5,139 bases of DNA from Paracoccaceae bacterium (GTDB lineage: Bacteria > Pseudomonadota > Alphaproteobacteria > Rhodobacterales > Rhodobacteraceae). The stretch is taken from positions 1-5,139 of the forward strand of contig JAOUMG010000198.1 in the NCBI GenBank assembly GCA_029881635.1, given 5' to 3'. Position numbers and translations under genes: made by a program. A model generated the notes under the pieces. The model made no database searches, had not been told where the DNA came from, and saw only the letters and a list, made by a program, of their open reading frames with translations. Shown piece by piece: positions 1-5,090 of the stretch (within the stretch, counting starts at the first letter, position 1; every line of letters begins with the position of its first letter).

Positions 1-1262
1 AGAAGCGTATCCCGCGACAATTCCCGCGCCACAACCAGCTTCTGCTGGTTGCCGCCCGAAAGGTGCCCGGCGGCGGAATAGACCGACGGCGTGCGCACAT
101 CGAAATCCAAGACGGCTTCGGCCGCCTTCCCGGCGACATGGTCCCACATTACCGACGGGCCCCGGCTGAACCGGTCGTCATAGTAGGTGTCGAGCACCAT
201 GTTCTCGGCCACAGTGAATTTTGGGATCAGACCGCTTTTCTGTCGGTCTTCGGGGATATGGGCGATGCCCGCCCGGTGGCGCGCACGGACCGAGGCATGG
301 GTGATGTCGTTGCCATCGAATGCAACGCTACCACCGGCCACCCGGCGCAGGCCGGTCAGGGCCTCAATCAATGCCGACTGGCCGTTGCCCTGCACACCCG
401 CAATGCCGACAATCTCGCCGCTGTGCACCGTTAGGTTCAGGTGATCGACAGCGACCGCATCGTCGTCGCGCAGGACGGTGAGGTCGCGCACCTCAAGCAG
501 CGCACGGCCGGGATTGAAGGGCGCCTTGGTCACGTCGAAGCTGACCGGTCGACCAACCATCATCTCGGCCAGCGATTGCCGGGTCAGGTCGGCGGGCACA
601 CCCTCACCAGCGATGCGCCCGCCCCTAATCACCGCGATCCGGTCGGAAATGTCGAGGATTTCGTTCAGCTTGTGGGTGATAAAGACCAGCGCCTTTCCGG
701 CATCGCGCAGCGCACGAATGACCTCGAAGAAATCCTCGACCTCCTGCGGGGTCAGGACCGCCGTCGGCTCATCCAGGATCAGGACATCGGCGGCGCGGAA
801 GAGGACCTTGATGATCTCCACCCGCTGCTGAACGCCAACTGGCAGGGTTTCGACCAGAGCGTCGGGGTCGACCTCCAGCCCGTATTTCCGGCTGATTGCG
901 GTGACTTCGGCGCTGGCCTTCGCCCGGTCAAGCCGGTCAAGACGCCCGACCGGCTCAACCCCCAGCACGACGTTCTCGGCGACGGTAAAGACCGGCACCA
1001 GCATGAAATGCTGATGGACCATGCCGATTCCGGCGCGGATCGCATCGGCCGGGCTGGCGAACGCGACCGGTTTGCCATTGATGAGTATTTCACCTTCGTT
1101 CGGGCGGTAAAGGCCGCAAAGCACGTTCATCAGCGTCGATTTGCCCGCGCCATTTTCGCCGAGAAGCCCCAGTACCTCGCCTGCGCGGACCCGGAGGTTC
1201 ACACCCTCGTTGGCGACAACCTCGCCGAAGCGTTTGGTAATGCCGCGAAGCTCGATGTCCAT
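1..1262 (-). CDS. Nucleoside-type ABC importer ATPase (two NBDs), 3' end off window
   Basis: ATP-hydrolysing subunit of a BMP-type (nucleoside/simple sugar) ABC importer, acting on the cytoplasmic side of the inner membrane. The reading frame is open from the ATG at 1262 to the left edge, with 420 residues visible; full-length relatives have about 500. First nucleotide-binding domain: Walker A GENGAGKS at residues 35-42, Q-loop region MVHQHFMLVP at 81-90, signature LPVGVQQRVEI at 140-150, Walker B LILDEP at 161-166, switch His197. Second domain: Walker A degenerated to GVQGNGQS at 289-296 (no Lys, usual in this family), PEDR at 337-340, signature LSGGNQQKL at 401-409; its Walker B is off the window. 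The start follows a GGGGGA ribosome site at 1274-1269. It lies 18 bases after the stop of the BMP gene, so the two are surely one operon. The HQHFMLVPVFTVAENVVLG block favours the nucleoside (YufO/NupA-like) branch over RbsA/MglA sugar transporters. Substrate not proven. Confidence 0.95.
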   Translation of the reverse strand, partial: MDIELRGITKRFGEVVANEGVNLRVRAGEVLGLLGENGAGKSTLMNVLCGLYRPNEGEILINGKPVAFASPADAIRAGIGMVHQHFMLVPVFTVAENVVLGVEPVGRLDRLDRAKASAEVTAISRKYGLEVDPDALVETLPVGVQQRVEIIKVLFRAADVLILDEPTAVLTPQEVEDFFEVIRALRDAGKALVFITHKLNEILDISDRIAVIRGGRIAGEGVPADLTRQSLAEMMVGRPVSFDVTKAPFNPGRALLEVRDLTVLRDDDAVAVDHLNLTVHSGEIVGIAGVQGNGQSALIEALTGLRRVAGGSVAFDGNDITHASVRARHRAGIAHIPEDRQKSGLIPKFTVAENMVLDTYYDDRFSRGPSVMWDHVAGKAAEAVLDFDVRTPSVYSAAGHLSGGNQQKLVVARELSRDTL

Positions 1263-1280
1263 CGCCTGTCCCCCGGCCCG

Positions 1281-2309
1281 TCAGGGGCTGACATCGATGC
1301 TGCCGTCGATGATGCCCTGCCGGATTGCAATCAATTCGGCCTTCAGCGCATCGAGAACGTCGTCCTCCATGTCATGGAACGGGGCGAGGTCGACACCGCC
1401 ATTGGCCAGCGTGCCAGTCAGGATGCCACCCTCGAATGTGCCGTCCATCACCGCCTTGATCACCTGAAGCACGGTCGCATCCATGCGCTTGGTGATCGAG
1501 GTCAGGTAGACATGTTTCTTCGCAGGATCGGTGAAATAGAGGTCCGCATCGACGCCGATGATCTTCAGCTTGTCGGTGCCAAGTTCATCGGCCAGCGCGG
1601 CCGAGCCGAGCCCGACAGGCCCCGCGACAGGCAGCACGATATCGGCGCCTTCGTCATAGAGGTTCTGGGCAAAGGCGCGACCGTCGTCGAGGGAGTCGAA
1701 GTTGTTGGTGAACAGACCTTCGCGCGTGGTCGGGTCCCAGCCGAGAACGGTGACAGCGGTGCCCTTCTGGCTGTTGTAGTAACTGACGCCGTGATGAAAA
1801 CCGTCCATGAAGATCGTGACCGGCGGGATGTTGATGCCGCCGAAAACGCCGAGGGTCCCAGTTTGCGTCATCCCGGCTGCAAGATAGCCTGCCAGGAACG
1901 CAGCCTCATCCGTCGCATAGACCTGACCCAGCACGTTTGGCAGGGCCGGATCATAGGCAAAATCGACGATGGAGAATTTCTGGTCGGGGTTCTGTTCGGC
2001 CGCGGTCTTGGTCGCGTCGCCGAGCAGGAAGCCCACGGTAACGATCACGTCACAGGCGCCGCCGAGCAGCGAGTTGATGTTGGCCTCATAATCCGTTTCG
2101 GCCTGGGATTCGAGGAACCGGCCCGAAATACCCAGTTCAGCTTCGGCATCTTCGACGCCCTTCCAGGCCGTCTGGTTGAAGCTGTTGTCGTCGATGCCGC
2201 CGGTATCGGTGACCTGACAGGCGGTAAAAGCCGCTGCCGCCATGGCGGAAACGGCAAGTAGGGCGGCGGCAGTTGCGGGCAATCGTAGGAATGGTGCGAA
2301 GGTCTTCAT
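1281..2309 (-). CDS. BMP-family (PnrA-like) periplasmic nucleoside-binding protein
   Basis: Substrate-binding component of the ABC importer encoded just downstream; 342 residues, normal for the family. Relatives such as PnrA/TmpC of Treponema bind purine nucleosides. Residues 1-27 form a signal peptide with a short basic start and a long Ala/Leu core. The family hallmark VTDTGGIDDNSFNQTAWKG starts at residue 33; Phe44, Asn45 and Trp49 match conserved ligand-pocket positions. Other family blocks are VTVGFLLGDA (90-99), VFGGINIPPV (155-164), IIGVDADLYF (250-259) and TSITKRMD (270-277). Cys31 could be read as a lipobox (FTAC), but it aligns inside the first beta strand, so cleavage a few residues earlier by signal peptidase I fits better. 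Cys31 and Cys86 are the only cysteines. The start has an AAGGAG site 6 bases upstream. Family assignment is sure; purine nucleoside as ligand is likely from family resemblance only. Confidence 0.95.
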   Translation of the reverse strand: MKTFAPFLRLPATAAALLAVSAMAAAAFTACQVTDTGGIDDNSFNQTAWKGVEDAEAELGISGRFLESQAETDYEANINSLLGGACDVIVTVGFLLGDATKTAAEQNPDQKFSIVDFAYDPALPNVLGQVYATDEAAFLAGYLAAGMTQTGTLGVFGGINIPPVTIFMDGFHHGVSYYNSQKGTAVTVLGWDPTTREGLFTNNFDSLDDGRAFAQNLYDEGADIVLPVAGPVGLGSAALADELGTDKLKIIGVDADLYFTDPAKKHVYLTSITKRMDATVLQVIKAVMDGTFEGGILTGTLANGGVDLAPFHDMEDDVLDALKAELIAIRQGIIDGSIDVSP

Positions 2310-2315
2310 GGCGAT

Positions 2316-2321
2316 CTCCTT
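2316..2321 (-). promoter_or_regulatory. Shine-Dalgarno site of the BMP gene
   Basis: AAGGAG on the minus strand, 6 bases before the ATG at 2309. It fixes that start and suggests high expression, as expected for a binding protein needed in excess over its ATPase. Confidence 0.85.
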
Positions 2322-2328
2322 CCAAAGC

Positions 2329-2345
2329 GATGCCGAACCGGCATC
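2329..2345 (-). other. Leader hairpin before the BMP ribosome site
   Basis: A perfect 7-base inverted repeat, GATGCCG (2329-2335) and CGGCATC (2339-2345) with a 3-base loop, lies 7 bases before the AAGGAG of the BMP gene on the minus strand. No T-run follows on that strand, so it is not a classic terminator. It could stabilise or mark the 5' end of the BMP message, or be a protein-binding dyad. Function unknown. Confidence 0.45.
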
Positions 2346-2394
2346 CGGGTTTTCGCGTTACTGCCACCCTAATCTGTCGCCATGGTCCTGTGCA

Positions 2395-2408
2395 TTGACG
2401 GCGATCAG
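2395..2408. promoter_or_regulatory. Weak FNR-like dyad upstream of BMP gene
   Basis: TTGAC-GGCG-ATCAG matches the FNR/FnrL consensus TTGAT-N4-ATCAA at 8 of 10 specified positions. It overlaps the stop codon of the 127-residue gene and lies 86 bases upstream of the BMP start. I see no convincing -10 hexamer at class II distance on the minus strand (CAGATT at 2376-2371 is the nearest and lies too close), so this is the weakest of the three such sites here. Confidence 0.3.
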
Positions 2409-2788
2409 TCGGTCGTCATGCCAGGGCTGCGCAACGCCGCCACACGGACCATCGCCGCAAGGATTGCGTGTGACAGCGATGGGCCGCGCCCGATCCCAAT
2501 CAGAAGGTCGTCGTCCAAGGTATCCGACCGGCGCAGCGTGCAGGTCCAGTGCCCGTCGGCGTCGTTGGTGCGGCCCTTCAGGCTGATAGACCAATTGGGA
2601 AGTGCAAGGTCGACAAGGTGGATCGCTTCGTCGCTGGACTGAATCACAGGCATCCGGTCGGCGGGCCATCTGTCCTTGGCCGGGATAAATGGCCGGATAA
2701 CGTCAAGAACGGCTGTGGCGGTCTCGGGACTAAGCGCGGCCGAGCTTTCCAGCGCGGTGGCCAACGGTTCGATGTCTGCTCTTGTCAT
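2405..2788 (-). CDS. Small protein of unknown function, 127 residues
   Basis: I do not recognise a firm family. The ATG at 2788 follows GGAGGG at 2798-2793 with a 4-base spacer, and codon use is like its neighbours, so the gene looks real. It is soluble, with no signal peptide or membrane segment. The first 35 residues are predicted helical (Ala/Leu-rich). The middle resembles a small alpha-beta fold: DEAIHLVDLALPNWSISLKG at 53-72, a Trp-containing strand HWTCTLRRSD at 80-89, then GIGRGPSLSHAILAAMVRVAAL at 98-119, a glycine turn followed by an amphipathic helix. This order (helix, 'LPxW' strand, strand, 'GxGxSLxxAxLxAxxxA' helix) recalls small phage-type ABA-sandwich proteins, but that is a tentative pattern match. 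It is the first gene of the minus-strand group, 95 bases before the BMP gene, and may be co-transcribed with the importer. Confidence 0.75.
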   Translation of the reverse strand: MTRADIEPLATALESSAALSPETATAVLDVIRPFIPAKDRWPADRMPVIQSSDEAIHLVDLALPNWSISLKGRTNDADGHWTCTLRRSDTLDDDLLIGIGRGPSLSHAILAAMVRVAALRSPGMTTD

Positions 2789-2804
2789 CTTTCCCTCCGG
2801 GTCT

Positions 2805-2817
2805 TGAGTAAAGACTA
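2805..2817 (-). promoter_or_regulatory. Possible minus-strand promoter for the 127-residue gene
   Basis: On the minus strand TAGTCT (2817-2812) keeps the three most conserved -10 positions (T, A, final T). A start of transcription near 2805 would place the FNR-like box centre (2845.5) at about -40.5, the class II position. The leader would be about 17 bases and contains the GGAGGG ribosome site. Only 3 of 6 -10 bases match, so confidence is low. Confidence 0.3.
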
Positions 2818-2837
2818 GCCAACCAGAACCGGAAGCG

Positions 2838-2853
2838 ATTGAGCGGGATCAAT
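2838..2853. promoter_or_regulatory. FNR/FnrL-type box in divergent control region
   Basis: The core TTGAG-CGGG-ATCAA (2839-2852) matches the FNR/FnrL consensus TTGAT-N4-ATCAA at 9 of 10 specified bases, and the flanking A and T extend the ATTGA/TCAAT arms. It lies between the 127-residue gene and the pyrophosphokinase gene. Candidate -10 elements sit at the same distance on both sides (AATACT with an extended TG at 2871-2879 on plus, TAGTCT at 2817-2812 on minus). One dimer could therefore activate both genes when oxygen is low. The site is seen; the regulator is inferred. Confidence 0.6.
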
Positions 2854-2870
2854 CACATTGGGTTTTGCGG

Positions 2871-2886
2871 TGGAATACTCGTCCAG
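2871..2886 (+). promoter_or_regulatory. Extended -10 promoter of the pyrophosphokinase gene
   Basis: TGG-AATACT (2871-2879) is an extended -10 element with 4 of 6 hexamer matches. Transcription would start near 2886, putting the FNR-like box centre at about -40.5, the class II activation geometry. No good -35 hexamer is seen, as expected for an activator-dependent promoter. The leader would be about 83 bases. Confidence 0.45.
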
Positions 2887-2912
2887 CGGAAGACGAGGAA
2901 TATATGCTCCGC

Positions 2913-2940
2913 CGATCGAACAGGCATCGCTGCCCGATCG
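2913..2940 (+). other. Leader hairpin of the pyrophosphokinase gene
   Basis: CGATCG (2913-2918) pairs with CGATCG (2935-2940), and GGCA (2923-2926) with TGCC (2931-2934) around a TCGC loop; a 4-base AACA bulge lies on the 5' side. The hairpin would form in the predicted leader, 15 bases before the AAGGAG site. There is no following T-run, so it is not a terminator. It matches no riboswitch class that I recognise. Confidence 0.35.
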
Positions 2941-2955
2941 TGCTGAGTGTTGCGG

Positions 2956-2961
2956 AAGGAG
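2956..2961 (+). promoter_or_regulatory. Shine-Dalgarno site deciding the pyrophosphokinase start
   Basis: AAGGAG, 7 bases before the ATG at 2969. It selects this start over the in-frame ATG at 2858, which has no ribosome site and lies upstream of the predicted transcription start. Confidence 0.85.
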
Positions 2962-2968
2962 CAGGGAA

Positions 2969-3973
2969 ATGACCCGGCATTTCGGCCATACCGGTCTGCA
3001 GATTTTTGCTCTTGCCGCCGCGCGCGATTTTGCCGGGCGCATCGCTGCGCGGATTGGCACCGGGCTGGCCCCGCACGAGGAAAGGGAATTCGAGGATGGC
3101 GAACACAAGGCCCGCCCCCTGGTCAGTGTGAGGGGGCAGAACGTCTATGTGATCCAGTGTCTGGATGGCGGAGGCGTGAAACAGGTCAATGACCGGATCG
3201 TGCGGCTTCTCTTCTTTCTCGCCACGCTGAAGGATGTGGGGGCAGCGCGGGTGACGGCGGTGGTCCCCTATCTCGCCTATTCGCGCAAGGAGCGGCAGAC
3301 CAAGTCCCGCGATCCGGTCGCCACCCGCACGCTCGCCCGGTTGATCGAGGCTGCCGGTGCCGATGCGGTGGTGACCCTTGACGTTCACAACCTCGCCGCC
3401 TTCCAAAACGCGTTCCGCTGCCGCGCCTGGCATCTCGATACCGCTTATCTTTTCGCCGATCATCTGGCCGGTGTCCTCGGGGCGGGGCCTGTCGCCGTGG
3501 TGTCCCCCGACGCAGGCGGGGTCAAGCGCGCCCAGCTTTTCCGCGAAATGCTTGCGACAAGACTGGGGCGTGACGTGGGATTGGCATTCATGGAAAAACG
3601 CCGGAGTGGCGGCGAAGTCGGCGGCAGCCTCCTTGTCGGCGAGGTCGGAGGCAGGACGGCGGTGATGATCGACGACATGATCGCTTCGGGTGGAACCATG
3701 GTGCGTGCGGCCCGCGCATTGAAAGAGCAGGGTGCTGAGAAGGTTTTTGCAGTGGCGGCACATGGCCTTTTCACGGCGGGCGCGGACAAGGCGCGTGCTG
3801 ATCCCGTCATTGACCGCTGGATCGTGACCGATACCGTGACGCCGCGCGCCGATGTTCCGGGTCTTGCTGCGGGATCCGTGGAGATCGTGAGCGCCGCCCC
3901 GCTTTTCGCCGAAGCCATTCGCCGTTTGCATGAAAACGGCTCGCTCACCGAACTTTTGCATTTTCCAGGATAG
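2969..3973 (+). CDS. Ribose-phosphate pyrophosphokinase, divergent Prs-like
   Basis: Makes PRPP and AMP from ribose 5-phosphate and ATP; cytoplasmic. The protein has 334 residues, slightly above the usual 310-320. Visible motifs: ATP-contacting FEDGE at 41-45; VNDRIVRL at 73-80 in place of the usual NDNLMEL; PYLAYSRKER at 100-109, where bacterial enzymes have PYFGYARQDR; catalytic His140 in LDVH; VSPDAGGVKRA at 178-188; flexible-loop MEKRR at 208-212, with Lys210 and Arg212 matching catalytic residues; PRPP loop VMIDDMIASGGT at 232-243. The loop lacks the second Asp of the usual DDMIDTGGT and looks more like the archaeal DDIISTGGT. These changes suggest a second, specialised Prs rather than the housekeeping enzyme, which in this group has canonical motifs. 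The ATG at 2969 is chosen for its AAGGAG site. The 3' end overlaps the convergent kinase gene by 29 bases. An FNR-like box lies upstream. Substrate and nucleotide preference may differ from classical Prs. Confidence 0.92.
   Translation: MTRHFGHTGLQIFALAAARDFAGRIAARIGTGLAPHEEREFEDGEHKARPLVSVRGQNVYVIQCLDGGGVKQVNDRIVRLLFFLATLKDVGAARVTAVVPYLAYSRKERQTKSRDPVATRTLARLIEAAGADAVVTLDVHNLAAFQNAFRCRAWHLDTAYLFADHLAGVLGAGPVAVVSPDAGGVKRAQLFREMLATRLGRDVGLAFMEKRRSGGEVGGSLLVGEVGGRTAVMIDDMIASGGTMVRAARALKEQGAEKVFAVAAHGLFTAGADKARADPVIDRWIVTDTVTPRADVPGLAAGSVEIVSAAPLFAEAIRRLHENGSLTELLHFPG
3921..3940. terminator. Possible hairpin at the convergent gene ends
   Basis: GCCGTTT (3921-3927) and AAACGGC (3934-3940) form a 7-base stem with a 6-base loop. 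For the minus-strand kinase gene it begins 4 bases after the stop codon; for the plus-strand gene it lies inside the last codons, followed by two short T runs (TTTT at 3954 and at 3961). Neither side has a clean U tract directly after the stem, so terminator function is uncertain. Confidence 0.3.
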
Positions 3974-4991
3974 CGGCCGCCCGTTCAGCCTCGATCAGAT
4001 ACCGGTCCGCCTGCGGGCCCCACTTGCCGGGTGTTCGGGGCGACGGATCAAGAAGGTGCGCCAGTGCCTGCCGCGCCCGCAGCGTCGCGCGAAAGGCGGT
4101 GTAAAAGGCCAAGAGTCGTGCGCCCGGATTGTCGCCCAGGGCTGCAGCCGCGCGGGTCAGCAGTGCCGGGCCGATCCAGTCGGCACCAAGTACCGCGCAT
4201 TCCATTGCAAGCGTGGCGTATTCCTCGAACGGGTCCAGCGCGCGGAATGCCGGGGCTGCCTCCAGGCTGTCGATGATCAGGACAGGCGGGCCAAGCCAGA
4301 CATGTTCGGGTCTGAGATCGCCGTGTCCATCCACCACCTTGCCTTTGGCGAGGCGCTCCGGGATTACCTCCGATGCGCGGTTCAGCAGGGTCTCCAGCAG
4401 ATCGCAGAGCCGACCGAACCGGCGGGCGGTTTCGGCGAAAACCGGGTTGGGAAGAAGCGAACGGATACCGATCAGTTCATCGCGGTAGCGGTCAATGTAA
4501 GTCTGCCTGTCGACCGTGGCCACGGCGCGCTCCGCATGGAACCGTGTCAACAGATCGGTAAGGACCACGATTTCTTCGCGTCGCGGCTTGCCTGTGGCGA
4601 TGACCTGGTCGAGGAACCTGTCCGCGGGCAGCCTTCGCAACCGCACCAACCATTCGACGGTCCTGCCCGGCCCGTCTAGGATAAGCGGGCCGCCCTTAGA
4701 CCGGGCCAGCCGCGTCAGCCCGAGGTAGACATCCGGTGCCAGACGGCGGTTCAGGCGCACCTCTTCCCGACAGGCATGGTGGCGGCTGGCAAGGGTACGG
4801 AAGTCGAAGATGCGCCGCCGGATCGGCTTTTTCATCTTGTAGACATGGTGCCGGGTGAGGAAGACCCAGGCCATCGAGGTTTCACGCAATTCCTCCACAA
4901 CCTCGCCACGCGTCTGCAAGCCCAGTGTAACCGCCGCCAGCTTGTTGTCGACGGACCCCCCGTTACCAGAGTGATCGCAGAATCGTTCCAT
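3945..4991 (-). CDS. APH-like phosphotransferase (COG2187-type kinase domain), standalone
   Basis: A protein-kinase-like/aminoglycoside-phosphotransferase fold, cytoplasmic; the natural substrate is not known. Motifs, numbered from the ATG at 4991 (348 residues): MAWVFLT at 40-46; HVYKMKKP at 49-56 with the ATP-binding Lys; DFRTLASR at 63-70 and EVRLNRRLAPDVYLG at 77-91, typical of this family; catalytic loop VDGHGDLRPEHV at 220-231 with Asp225; metal-binding VLIIDSLE at 237-244; DPFEEYATLAMECAVLGADW at 253-272. Many relatives are bifunctional, about 500 residues, with a C-terminal P-loop ATPase domain; that domain is absent here. The start is uncertain: an in-frame ATG at 5057 also exists, but neither start has a ribosome site. 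The 5' extension is rich in codons rare elsewhere in the window (TCA, TCT, CGA) and would run through an FNR-like dyad, so 4991 is preferred. The homologous core begins near residue 14. Likely not a drug-resistance gene. Confidence 0.85.
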   Translation of the reverse strand: MERFCDHSGNGGSVDNKLAAVTLGLQTRGEVVEELRETSMAWVFLTRHHVYKMKKPIRRRIFDFRTLASRHHACREEVRLNRRLAPDVYLGLTRLARSKGGPLILDGPGRTVEWLVRLRRLPADRFLDQVIATGKPRREEIVVLTDLLTRFHAERAVATVDRQTYIDRYRDELIGIRSLLPNPVFAETARRFGRLCDLLETLLNRASEVIPERLAKGKVVDGHGDLRPEHVWLGPPVLIIDSLEAAPAFRALDPFEEYATLAMECAVLGADWIGPALLTRAAAALGDNPGARLLAFYTAFRATLRARQALAHLLDPSPRTPGKWGPQADRYLIEAERAAAILENAKVR

Positions 4992-5025
4992 CGCATAAGA
5001 ATTGGCGCGCGTCGGCCCGTCCGCA

Positions 5026-5039
5026 TTGACGCTTGTCAG
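5026..5039. promoter_or_regulatory. FNR-like dyad between kinase and phosphoribosyltransferase genes
   Basis: TTGAC-GCTT-GTCAG is a dyad with TTGAC and CTGAC half-sites, close to the TTGAY-N4-RTCAA pattern of FNR/FixK regulators (last base differs). Its centre (5032.5) lies 40.5 bases before a predicted start at 5073 for the phosphoribosyltransferase gene, the same geometry as at the pyrophosphokinase gene. The same distance on the minus strand reaches 4992, next to the ATG at 4991, so the kinase message could be leaderless. Part of the site could also be read as a -35 TTGACG, but no -10 fits it at 16-18 bases. Confidence 0.4.
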
Positions 5040-5060
5040 TGAGGATGAATGCGGCATCGG

Positions 5061-5073
5061 GAAAATGGGGGCA
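5061..5073 (+). promoter_or_regulatory. Possible -10 region of the phosphoribosyltransferase gene
   Basis: GAAAAT (5061-5066) matches 4 of 6 positions of the -10 hexamer, including the conserved second A and final T. Transcription would start near 5073, giving an 18-base leader that contains the AGGAGG site. The assignment rests mainly on the FNR-like dyad being at the right distance. Confidence 0.3.
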
Positions 5074-5077
5074 AATC

Positions 5078-5083
5078 AGGAGG
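5078..5083 (+). promoter_or_regulatory. Shine-Dalgarno site of the phosphoribosyltransferase gene
   Basis: Perfect AGGAGG, 7 bases before the ATG at 5091. It is the main proof that the short reading frame at the right edge is the start of a real gene. Confidence 0.85.
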
Positions 5084-5090
5084 CTGGGTC

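Noticed and set aside
289..296. Lost Walker A lysine in the second ATPase domain (residue range 289-296) as a sign of a broken gene
   Set aside because: GNGQS in place of GxGKS is normal in the C-terminal domain of this importer family.
63..434. Plus-strand open frame at the left edge
   Set aside because: Antisense to the second nucleotide-binding domain of the ABC ATPase, whose PEDR and LSGGNQQ motifs are intact on the minus strand.
441..2261. 606-residue open frame on the plus strand across the ABC ATPase and BMP genes
   Set aside because: It is antisense to two genes with complete family motifs. Its translation is charged, low in structure and matches nothing; it is open because of the G+C-rich third codon positions on the other strand.
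2310..2404. Purine or PRPP riboswitch before the nucleoside importer
   Set aside because: The 95-base gap holds only one simple hairpin and none of the conserved loop motifs of known purine or ykkC-type riboswitches.
2858..2968. N-terminal extension of the Prs-like protein from the ATG at 2858
   Set aside because: No ribosome site, lies before the predicted transcription start, and the extra 37 residues resemble no Prs N-terminus. The ATG at 2969 has AAGGAG at ideal spacing.
2849..3961. 370-residue open frame on the minus strand opposite the Prs-like gene
   Set aside because: His/Arg-rich shadow of a well-supported gene, without a ribosome site or recognisable motif.
3930..4679. 249-residue open frame on the plus strand over the kinase gene
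   Set aside because: Shadow of the kinase reading frame; cysteine- and arginine-rich translation with no family resemblance.
3945..4991. Aminoglycoside-resistance gene
   Set aside because: The fold is APH-like, but the sequence blocks belong to the COG2187-type chromosomal family of unknown substrate, and there is no mobile-element context.
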